A stretch of 18,134 nt of DNA. Source: Auxenochlorella pyrenoidosa (taxonomy: Eukaryota > Chlorophyta > Trebouxiophyceae > Chlorellales > Chlorellaceae). Every line of letters begins with the position of its first letter. Position 1 is the first letter of the stretch. This document shows positions 9,222 to 18,134 of this stretch, piece after piece. The position numbers and the translations under genes are program-made. The notes below the pieces were generated by a model that was given only the letters and a program-made list of their open reading frames with translations, ran no database searches and had not been told where the DNA came from. The stretch is from assembly GCA_001430745.1 (NCBI GenBank), contig KQ482063.1, positions 1,184,945 to 1,203,078 on the forward strand. The letters are read 5' to 3'.

Positions 9222-12200
9222 ATGGTGTTCGAGGGCTTCCTTCACGAGGCGCTGGCCAACAGCCTGGGCCGTATCCTGGACATCTCGCGGGAACAGCTGC
9301 GCATAAGTCTGTGGAGCGGTGAGAGCAAAGGGGCGGGGGCCTATTCTGTCTCCCATCGCACTGCTGCCGCCGCCACTGCCGCCGCCAGCGCTGCTGCTGC
9401 CGCCAGGCCTCCCTGTCCACTGCCCAACCACCGCTTGCTCTCCCTGTATCGTAGCTTGGCGCACTGGTTTGACCCTGGAGAATGTTGGCCTACGGCCAGA
9501 CGCATTCGAGCACCTGCAGCTGCCCCTCACGCTGCGCAGCGGTCGCATCGGCCGCATCCAGGCGCAGGTGCTTTCAAAGCCCGGCTGGGCTGCGCCTTGC
9601 TTCACGTGCTGCACAGTCCCAGCTGCTTGCATGTCGGCCATCGGCATGCTTTGCTTGCCGGACCGACTGCCCGACGCGCATCGCCCGCTGCCGCAGGTGC
9701 CATGGACTGCGCTGCGCTCGCCTGTTGTGGTGGAGCTGTCAGATGTGCACCTGTGTATTGCACTGCGGCGGGACGAGGAGCTGACAGAGGGCCCCGCAGC
9801 GGAGCGCTCCTGGCTGGCCAAGCAGGCGGAGCTGGCTGCGGCGGAGCTGGGGGCGCTCGCCGCGGCCAACGGCGGGGAGGGCGCGGGCGGCGGCGGCGGC
9901 CGTGCCGGCGGCGTGCTCTGGTCCTTTGTGCAGCACGTGCTGGCCATGCTGGTCAACCGGCTGCAGCTGTCGGTCAGCAGCGTGCACATCGAGTTCGAGG
10001 TGGGTGCTGCGCCTGCCAAGCCGCTGCCTCGGTTGTTTTGACGAGGGATGGGGTGCCTGCGACAAACGTCTGGGCCACAGCTGTGCAGGGGAGTGTCTCC
10101 CAATCTCCCGCCACCCCCCTCACGCGCAATCACTGACGGCTGGTTGGTGTCGCCTGCCTGCAGCCTGGCATTCGCCCCAGCTCTTGCGCACCTTGCGAGA
10201 TAGAAGCTTGTCTTGCGCTTGTCAGCAAGCCCAGGTTGTTGCTCGTGGTGCCCTGGGTTGGCTGCAGGATCCCCAGACGGGTACGCGTCTCGGCCTGCAG
10301 CTGGCGCGGCTGCACACCTGTCGGCCCGGCGATGCCAGCCCCACGTCCCTGCTGCTGAGCGATGACGCCGGGCTGCGCTCCCACGCCTCGACCGCCGCGC
10401 GCGGCAGCATCCAGAAGCAGTTTGCAGTGGAAGGCCTGGCGCTGTACTGGGAGCCAGGTCGGGGGCCAGGCGCCGGCAGCAGCGATGGGCAGGCTGCGGC
10501 GGCCGACCAGGCAGCAGGGCTCAAGCTGTCGCCCCAACGGTCGCCTGCCAAGTCTCCCGCCAAGCTCGGCCTGCAGGCATCGCAGCAGGCGCAGCAGCCG
10601 CCGAGCCCGCCGCCCTCCTATGTGCTGCACCCCACAGACTTTGCAGTGCACTGCACGCTCCAGCTGTCGGGGGCTGGTGCCCCTGCCGATGGCAGCGGCG
10701 GCGGCGGCAGCAGCCTGCGGGTGCACGCGGCAGCTGTACTGCACCACCTGCAGCTGAGCTTGGATGCCAAGCAGGCAGCTGACATGGTGGCGCTCGCCGA
10801 CCGCCTGGCCTGGTGTGCCGCTCGCAACAAGCATGCGGCGTACTGCCCCGACGGCTGGCGGCAGCCCGGCCCCCTTGCAGTGCCCTGGAGGTGAGGCAGA
10901 GTGTTGGGGCAGGTGGCGCCGTGTCGAATACTCTGCGGCCTGCAGCCGTTGCGTGCCCAGAGTGCAGCTCTTGGGCGATGAGCCCTCTGACGCTGCCTGC
11001 CCGCCTGCAGCGCGGTCCCATCGGCACTTTGACCCCACCGGCCCGCAAGCTGGTTCTGATCTCCCCTCAATTGCAGGCGGGTGTGGCGGTACGCTGTCAA
11101 CGCCGTGCTGCACGACCTGCGCGGCGAGCGGCAGGGCCGCGTGCCCTGGCGGGACGGCCCCGCCCGCGTGGCGCTGCGCAAGCAGTACGTCGCGGCCTAC
11201 AGGTGTGTGGCTGCTGGGCTTGGCTTGCCGGCAGGCCCGGGGAACACCTGGCGGGTTTTTTGAACCGGGGCACCCGCGGCGTGCCTGGCTGCGACGTGCC
11301 AGCTGTCAGGCGTGACAGCGTGACCCACTGCAGCGTCCCATGCCTCACATCATGTACTTATTGTGTTGTTTCTTTGTGTTTTCATTTGTGTGCAGGGACT
11401 ACCTGGAGCGCAAGCACCTGCTGGAGGGCGGCCCAGTAGCTGCGGCTGCGGTGGGTGGGCCGTGCAGTCGGGAGCCACGGGGAAGTGCACTGCCACGTCC
11501 CCTTCATTGCTGGGCCGGCCGCCTGGTTGTCTCCATGCTCTGCAGCGCGCCGATCTAACCTGCATCCGTGCAAGCCATCTGATATCTGTTGTGCATAACC
11601 CTGCAGGCCCGCCGCCGGGCGCTGGCAGAGGCCGACGAGCAGCTGCCAGCCCTGGAGCGAGAGCTGTCTGTGAGCGACATCCTGGTCTGCCGGCGCACCG
11701 CCCAGCGGGTGCTACAAGCCTGCCTCGCTGCTGCCTCAGGCATGGGAGAGGCGCTGGAGGATGCAGGAGCAGCGGCGGGCGCGTCGCGCCGCACTCGCGG
11801 CCGCGGCCCTGCTCAGCTGCCTGCATCTGTGGTCGGTGGGCATGGCGGCCATGGTGCAGCCCTGGGCAGTGCACCAGGCGCCGGGGCGCCAGCCCCTGTC
11901 GCTGCTTCGCCATCAGCAGCGTCTCCCCCTCGGCCGGCCTCGCTGGGGGGTTCGTCCTCGGCAGCAAGCAGCAGCTTGGCGGAAGGACCCGCGGCCACGG
12001 CGGGCAGCGGCGGGCGGCAGCGGCGGCGCGGCTACCTCGCCTGGGGGCTCTCCAAAGCCGCCTCTTTCCTGCGTTACGTGCCGTACTCTGGCGCCAGCGA
12101 GGTGGGTGCAGCACGCGTGCATGCCGCACCGCCAGCCTGCTCCCTGCCTCACGGCGTGCCTCCACGCCCCCGTCTGCGCCCTCTGCCGCACCCTGCGGAC

Positions 12201-15200
12201 TGCCACTCTGTGCTAGGCAACGCACCCTGCGCTAGCTGCCCTGCCCCTTTCATGCTGCAGGCCAGCGGCGGCGCGGGGGCGCTGCCAGAGCCCACCGAGG
12301 CCGAGCTTGAGGAGCTCTACCGCTCTGTGGACTTCCATCCAGAGGAGCAGCAGGCCGCCGCAGCCGCCGCGCCCCGCGCCGGCGCCGCGGGGCTGCACCT
12401 CACCCTGGACTGCCTTGTGACCAGCGCATCGCTGCTGCTGCTGGAGGCGCCGCCTGCAGGGGAGGGGCACGGTGGGCTACAAGAGCTGCCCAAGTGGCAG
12501 GGAGCAGCGACCTCGCTGTTACCGCAGCTGCTGCAGCCGCAGAGCGGCAGCGGCAGCAGCAGCAGAGCCAGCAGCGAAAGCGGCCTTGACAGTGGCGAGC
12601 CTGCGCAGGGCGGCGGCAGGGGCATCGCGACTATTGAGCTGGACCGGCTGAAGCTGTCGGCTAGGATGCAGCCCGAGAAGGCGACAGCAACGCTCACGCT
12701 GGCCGACCTGGCGCTACACGACCTCTGCTCCGAACCCGGCCTGTCGTCGCCCATCCTCTGGCGCGGCAGCGCCGACGGCATGGCTGCCGCGGCTCCCTCG
12801 GCGCCCACAGCAGCAGCAGAGGGCTACCTTGCGCCCGTGCTCAAGCTGCACTTTGTTGCGGCAGCGGCGGGCAGCGGGCCAAGGCACGCGGCCGCCGGCG
12901 AGCCGGGGCCGGAGCCGAGGGCGCAGCTGGATGCGCTGGTGCAGCCGCTGCTGCTGCGCCTGCGCCCGCTGTGCATTCAGCGCATCGTGGCGCTTGTGCC
13001 GGCAGTGGCACAGGTGCGGGGGCGCAGGGTGGGGTGGTGTGTGTGTACAGGGAGGAAGGGTGGGGGTGGGGGTGGAATGGGTGGGTGTGGGGGGAGGCAA
13101 CGCACAGTGGCGAACCGCAGTGCCTCGTGGTTCCTGGCTGCCAGGACCAAAGAAGTCTCGGCCAGTGCCCATGCACACGCACTTACCTCAGTACAATGCC
13201 GCGCGTGCCAACCCTTGCCCTGCAGGGCAGCTTCCAGGGCGCCCGGCTGGCGGCGCTGAACGCGCTCAGCGCCGATGCGCGCTGCGCCATCAAGGCGCGC
13301 CATGTGGCAGCTCTGGGGCCGCCGGTCAACCTGCTGGTCAAGGTGGGTGCTCGCCTGGGGGCGCGGGCCGGTGGGCCCGCTGTCCTTTGCATCTCTGCCG
13401 AGCCTGGGCAGTGAGGCCTGCTTCCTGATCGCTTCTGAGCTTGGGGTGGAGCTCCCTGGGTGGAGACCTTAACAAGCTTTCTTGCGCCTGCTGGCCTCCT
13501 TGCGGCGCCCGCACAGCGTGGCAAAGGTGCGCTCTGCGGCCGCCCTGCCTTGACACTCCCAGGTGATGGACCTGGAGGTGCGGCTGGGGTGCGGCGACTG
13601 CGACGCCTCCCCCGGCGTCATCCTGCGCACCGGCCCCGTCATGCTCGTGTCCTCAGACCCCCAGCAGCCGGGCCAGGGCCCGGCCCGCCGGCGGGGCAAG
13701 CGCGAGCCCGGCCGCTCGTCGCCACCGCGCCCGCCGCAGCACGTGCTGAGCGCAGCGGAGGCAGCGGCGCACCTGTCAGCGGTGATCAGGCAGCGCAGCA
13801 TCGCCACGCGGCTGGGCGTGTCAGGGGCGGCGGGCGAGGCCGCCCGCGGCAACAGCGCCGCCGCCAGCGGCAGCAGCCTGGATGCAGCGGCGGCGGTGGC
13901 CGCGGTGCAGCAGCACCTGCTGTATGCTCAGTTCGAGCTGAGCGTCGCCGAGCTGCAGATTGTGGCGGTGAACCTGTCGCCGCTGCCTGCTCAAGGCAGT
14001 GAGGCTGCAGGGGGCCATGGCAGCGTCAGCCCCACTGGCGTCGCGGGCAGCGCTGCGGGGGGTGCGCCGTTTGACCGGCACCTGCACACTCTGCTGCAGC
14101 CGATGCGGCTGGGCGGCACGCTGAAGATGCACCGCATCCCCGAGGCAAGTCCGCATGCAGCAGCGAAAGGTGTCTTAGCTTCTGCTGCCACCATCAGGCC
14201 ATTGTGCCTGTCCGCCTGCCTGCCTGTCCACCTGCCTGCCGGCCTGCCGGCCTGCCTCCCTGTCGGCCTGCTAGATCTGTGCTGCTGTTTCTGCTTCCAG
14301 TCACTGTCGTCCCGGTCATCCTGCCTGCGCCCCTGCCCTCCCCTGCCGTGCAGGACTACTCGCTGCCGCAGGTGCAGCTGGGCCTGCAGGCCGACCCCAT
14401 CTCGCTCTCCCTCACCCAGCACGTTGTGACCATGCTGGCCAGCGCGCTCATGCCGCAGCCGGCAGCAGAGCACCAAACAGCACCACCGGCAGGAGCCGCA
14501 GCTGCCGCTGGCACAGATGCAGCGCCCATGGCGGGGCTCCCCCGTTCGGCGCGCGCCAGCCCGGCAGCCCCAGGCGCCCTGCCCTCGCCGTTTGCCAGCA
14601 GCATGGGCAGCAGCCCCAGCAGCAGCCCCGGCAGCGCCGCAGCGGCGCCTCCAGGCGGCTCTGTGGGTGCTGCCCCTGTGGTATCGCTAGACCTTCAGCT
14701 TAGCCGGCTGGATCTTAGGTTCTCAGCCGCCCCTCAGGCTGGCGCGGGGCCCAGCGGCACGGGCAGCATGAGCGCGCGCTCCACCGCCTCTGCGCCGCAG
14801 GCGCTGGCGGCGTTTGAGGCCTGCGTGGCGTGCTCGGGGGCCAGCCTCAGCGTGCAGAGCATGCTGGACGGCATGGCCGTGCAGGTGTGCGGGGCATCTT
14901 CTGTTCTGGCGCTGCCGGTCAAGGCAGCTTGCTGGCCGGGGTGCAAACCGTTCTGCGGTGCACTTGCAACAACCGACAGGCGTGGCCTGAGCTGCTGCTG
15001 CCTGCCTGCCCCACATCATGCCTCACCCTTCTCTCTACCCCTGCCCCCCCTGCTAGGTCTCGCTGTCCCGCCTGCTGCTTCATGACCTGTCGCCTGCTGC
15101 GGCCCAGGCTGGGCACCTGCCGCCAGCTGTGCGGGCCGAGCCCGTGCCGCGCATCGCCCGCAAGCTCTCTATCGACCGCCTGGCTGTTGGCCACAGACAG

Positions 15201-18134
15201 GCTGGCGGTGGGCCCGGCGTGCACAGCACGACTCGGCTCGAACTTTGGGACCTCTCAGTGGAGGGCTTTGCCGGGGAGTCTGGCAGCTTTCTCTCGCGGT
15301 GAGTCGTGCTCCCCCTGCCTGCCGTATGCACGTCTGGCCTCGTCGGCTGCCCACCTGCTTTCTCAGGTCTGTGCTCTGCATGGCCAGTGCGCGCGTGTGC
15401 CCTCGTCGCCTGTGCTGAGCTCACAGTAAGCACTCCTGCCACTTGTGAACCCGTCCTTGGCGCAGACTGCACGAGCGGCAGTCGACCCACGTGAACGTGC
15501 TGGTTGAGGACAGCCCAGCCGCGACCCGCACCGCTGTGGCAGCCTCCAACTTGCTCATAGGGCACGGCCTGCTGCTGCGCCTGGCAGCCCTGGCAGAGGC
15601 CCTGGCCGAGCAGCAGCAGCAGGCAGCAGCCTTGGCAGCTGTCGCATCAGCAGGTGCTCACGCCAGCGGCCTTGCAGGGAGGCTTGGCAGCAGAGAGCTG
15701 CTGGACTCAGATCTGCAGCTACATGCAGAGGCCTGGTCGCCGGCAGCGCAGCAGCAGCGGCAGCAGCAGGGTGAGCAGCAGGAGCCTGCTTCCCTCGGTG
15801 AGCCAGAGCGGTTCGCAGCAGCAGATGGCACAGCCGAGCTGCAGGCTGCGTCAGAGGCTCAGCGGCAGCGGGTCTCTCCTGCTGATGCAAGCCAGCCTAT
15901 CGCACCATCAGAGGGAGAGGTGGAGCCATCTGCAGCCGAAGCAGGAGCAGTGCCGCAGCCAACCTCCGCTGATTCCCTGGAACAGCAGCAGCTGGGCTTG
16001 TCCGCAGGTGGAGGCGAGGCGCTGGGCGCAGCCCCTTGGCCTGCCTCCCCTGGCAGCAGCCCTCCGCAGCAGGCCCAGCAGGCGCAGCAGCCGCAGCAGA
16101 ACCTGCGGCAGCAGGCGGCGCCGCTGCAGACGGCGCTGCAGCCAGCCAGCCCTGCCAAGCCTGTGCTAACCAGCATACAGCTGTCTGACTGCCGCCTGGT
16201 GCTGCGCTACCAGCCAGGCATGCACCCCTCGGCAGCCGCTGGGGAGGGCAGCGGGCACGGCGGCGCCAGCGGCGGCCTGCCGGCTGGAGCAGGCATCCCA
16301 GCAGCCACGCATGACTTCCTCAGCGTGCACTCTGACCTGATGGCAGTTGATGTCCCGCTGCTTCGGCTGCAGCTGCCCCTCGACCCCGGAGGGCTGGCAG
16401 CAATGGCCGAGGCCCAGGCTGCGGGCGGAAGCAGCGACGGCGGCCAGGCCTGTGCAACGCCGGCGGCCGCTAGCCTTGCAAGCAGCCCCGGCGGCCCCTC
16501 CCCGCCCAACGGCAGCAGCATTGGCAGCTGGAAGGAGCCCTCCCTGGCAGCTGCGTCGCCCGCTCCTGGGCTGCTTACGGCACAGCTGGACTCGGCAGAG
16601 GAGGCGCAGCAGGTGCTCGCAGAGGCACGACGGCTGTCGGTGTTTGTGGCAGCCGTCGGGCAGCCGCGACACGTCATGCTGCCGCTGCTGCAGCTCCCCT
16701 CGCTGCGGCTTGCCTGCGCCACCCGTCCTGTGGCAAGCAGTGCTGCGAAGCGACCGTCTGGCACCAGTTCCCGCGCCAGCCTGGCAGGACTGCCTAGCCG
16801 GGGATGGGCAGCATCCAGCGCTACCTCGGAGGCAACTTACAGCCTGGAGGTGTCCAATGTCGACCTTGGTCTGCACCCCAGCCAGCTCAGCATGCTGACA
16901 TCAGCCGCACAGCTGTGGCAGTATGAGCTGGCGGTGCTCAGGCGCAAGCCCACAGGCAGCGGCTCGGCTGGCGGGGACGCCGAGAGCATCGTAACCATCA
17001 CCTCTGCTGGGGCGTTTGAGCTTCAACGGCAGGCTGCTGCAGCCGCTGCGGCAGAGACGGCGAGGGTGGCAGCGGCGACTGCACCCCAGCAGGTGCAGCA
17101 GCAGCAGGTGGGAGGGCAGCCAGGCGTGCATGGAGCAGCCGATGGGGCCCCTGCTGCAGACCACGCGTTCCGAGGCTCTCCAGCAGCAACGCCGCAAGGG
17201 GGAGCCACCCCCCGGCCCTCTGGCGAGACAGTGCCTGCAGTGGCAGCCGCGGTGGCAGCGGCAGCAGCAGAGCATTCCGGCCCCTCGCCGCAGGCAGCCC
17301 CCCTAGATTCTGCACCGCAGGCACAGCCGCAGTGGCGTCTGGAGGCCTCGATCGACTGCATAGGGGTCAGCCTGCTGGGCGCCACTCCCAGCAGCAGCTG
17401 CCTCAAGCTGGAGTGGCGAGACTTGGAGGCATCAGCAGCAGCCTGCAGCCCGCCTCTGGGAGCAGAGAGCATGACCATGGGCGGCAGCTCACCGCTGCAG
17501 CCGCAGGCAGGCAGCGCCCACTCAGGTGCCAGCAGCCCGGCAGGGGCAGGCGGCGACACCTCGCCGCGTGGCAGCGCCGCAGCGGTAGAGGCGCAGATCT
17601 CGCTGCAGCTGAGCTGGCGCCAGCTGTCGCTGCATGTCCTGCACCCCCGCCTCTCCTACACGCACCCGGCCCTGACGCCCTTTGCGTTCGCGGCAGCGCT
17701 GGAAGGGGAGGAGCGCGGCAGGTGCGAGGGTTGGCGTGCTGCTGGGTCCCTGTGCCGCACAAGCCACCTGAGACCGCTGCCACCATGCGCCTGAACGCAC
17801 GCGGCCCTTCTGCCTGCCCGTCTGCACCTGCGCAGGGGAAGCCAGCGCATGCTGGGCGGCAGCAGCCCACCCGGCGGCGGCTCACCCAGGCCCAGCCTTG
17901 GCCCCCTCCCAGAGGTGGGGGAGATAACGTTTCGACGCGTCCACGGCCCCGGCAGCACCGGTGTGCGGCGCAACCTGTCAGCAGGTCTGAGCCTGGCAGG
18001 TGCGCGAGGCAGGCACTCGCTGGCCAAACCAGGTGGCGTCCCAGGCCCTCGCGCTGCCCATGGCCACTGTCAAGGCGGTGCATGCGCTAAGCGGCCCCTC
18101 AGTGCCAACGGCCCATGCTGGCTGCCTTCCTGCG
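9222..18134 (+). CDS. VPS13: VPS13-family bridge-like lipid transfer protein, N-terminal part (3' end off window)
   Basis: Fourteen exons join in phase: 9222..9318, 9455..9567, 9697..9999, 10268..10890, 11077..11202, 11396..11450, 11607..12101, 12261..13013, 13226..13342, 13563..14144, 14354..14884, 15057..15298, 15466..17721 and 17836 to the edge, where a GTGCGC donor near 18000 is possible. About 2,200 residues are visible. Residues 1-115 form the chorein N domain: MVFEGFLHEALANSLGRIL, then LTLENVGLRPDAF, then VPWTALRSPVVVELSDVHL. The next family landmarks are SSVHIEFE, RVWRYAVNAVLHDLR (near 390-405), LRKQYVAAYRDYLERK and ALERELSVSDILVCRR. VPS13 proteins form a long hydrophobic groove that moves phospholipids between membranes at contact sites. 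Low-complexity Gly, Gln, Ala and Ser inserts interrupt the groove, the longest in exon 13. The C-terminal VAB, ATG2-like and PH modules must lie beyond the window. Which VPS13 paralogue this is cannot be told. Confidence 0.9.
13058..13097 (+). repeat. G-run cluster with quadruplex potential in VPS13 intron 8
   Basis: Intron 8 (13014-13225) contains six runs of three or more Gs within about 40 bp on the transcribed-sense strand, with one- to six-base spacers, preceded by a short GT run near 13036. This is enough to satisfy the usual G-quadruplex pattern in both DNA and pre-mRNA. Confidence 0.75.
14145..14353 (+). other. Probable GC-AG intron in the VPS13 gene (intron 10)
   Basis: The donor reads GAG|GCAAGT and the acceptor GTGCAG|GAC. 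Splicing joins KMHRIPE to DYSLPQVQLGLQ in phase 0. Reading through gives a Leu/Pro/Cys-rich frame made from the intron's CTGC repeats, unlike the surrounding protein. A 209-bp length fits the other introns of this gene. Confidence 0.75.
14207..14271 (+). repeat. Imperfect CCTG/CTGC tract inside VPS13 intron 10
   Basis: About 65 bp consist of degenerate CCTG, CCTGC and GGCCTGC units, pyrimidine-rich on the sense strand, ending shortly before CTAG. It lies wholly inside the inferred intron, so length changes should not alter the protein. Confidence 0.7.
15608..16160 (+). repeat. CAG-rich low-complexity coding tract in VPS13 exon 13
   Basis: The frame stays open across repeated CAG/GCA codons, encoding Gln/Ala/Ser/Pro-rich sequence at about residues 1394-1577, with tracts such as EQQQQAAALAA and QQAQQAQQPQQ. 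Flanking groove-like sequence resumes with VLTSIQLSDCRLVLRYQ. A second, shorter tract of the same kind is near 17035-17120. This is a disordered insertion, typical of GC-rich algal proteins, rather than a domain. Confidence 0.75.

Noticed and set aside
9051..10133. 360-codon open frame on the minus strand opposite the VPS13 start
   Set aside because: It is an antisense shadow made by GC-rich codons. The plus strand carries clear chorein motifs over the same bases.
11350..12225. Long minus-strand frame of 291 codons
   Set aside because: Arg/Pro/Ala-rich with no motif; it lies opposite VPS13 exons 6-7 with conserved family signatures.
1..18134. Mobile elements, CRISPR arrays, rRNA genes or viral remnants
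   Set aside because: No terminal inverted repeats, transposase or reverse transcriptase motifs, spaced repeats or RNA gene cores were seen. The only direct repeat is the 26-bp pair.

Overview
The window reads as nuclear DNA from a GC-rich unicellular green alga, most likely a trebouxiophyte of the Chlorella type. This is inferred from style, not from a database match: high GC, genes broken into many short exons by introns of about 95-270 bp, donors of the form GTGCG/GTGAG/GTGGG, acceptors mostly TGCAG, a TGTAA poly(A) motif, and Ala/Gln/Ser/Gly-rich low-complexity protein segments. No bacterial operon, phage, CRISPR array, transposon or viral gene was seen. Reading frames had to be assembled across introns by matching splice phase.

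Layout from left to right. (1) 1-1878, minus strand: four consecutive exons of an unassigned alpha-helical protein; its 3' end lies off the left edge and its 5' exons are unresolved. (2) 1879-2868: no confident gene, but it holds a 26-bp direct repeat. (3) 2869-3635, minus: a small secreted cysteine protein with two homologous copies of a five-Cys domain, one per exon. (4) 3636-4820: an intergenic region between divergent genes. (5) 4821-6552, plus: a six-exon, 243-residue membrane di-iron hydroxylase of the fatty acid hydroxylase/sterol desaturase superfamily. (6) 7031-8882, minus: a six-exon CIA30/NDUFAF1-type complex I assembly factor of 265 residues, convergent with the hydroxylase. (7) 9222 to the right edge, plus: the first 14 exons, about 2,200 residues, of a VPS13-family bridge-like lipid transfer protein, head-to-head with CIA30 across only 339 bp.

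The genes do not form a pathway cassette. The most that can be said is that three concern membranes or mitochondria: a lipid hydroxylase, a respiratory complex I assembly factor and a lipid-transport bridge. The last two share an intergenic promoter space. The most unusual items are the two-copy Cys-domain gene, whose exon ends overlap in-frame stop codons with splice donors; two probable GC-AG introns; a strongly G-rich VPS13 intron; and the long Gln/Ala-rich insertion in the VPS13 groove region. I did not find a convincing new multi-gene system.
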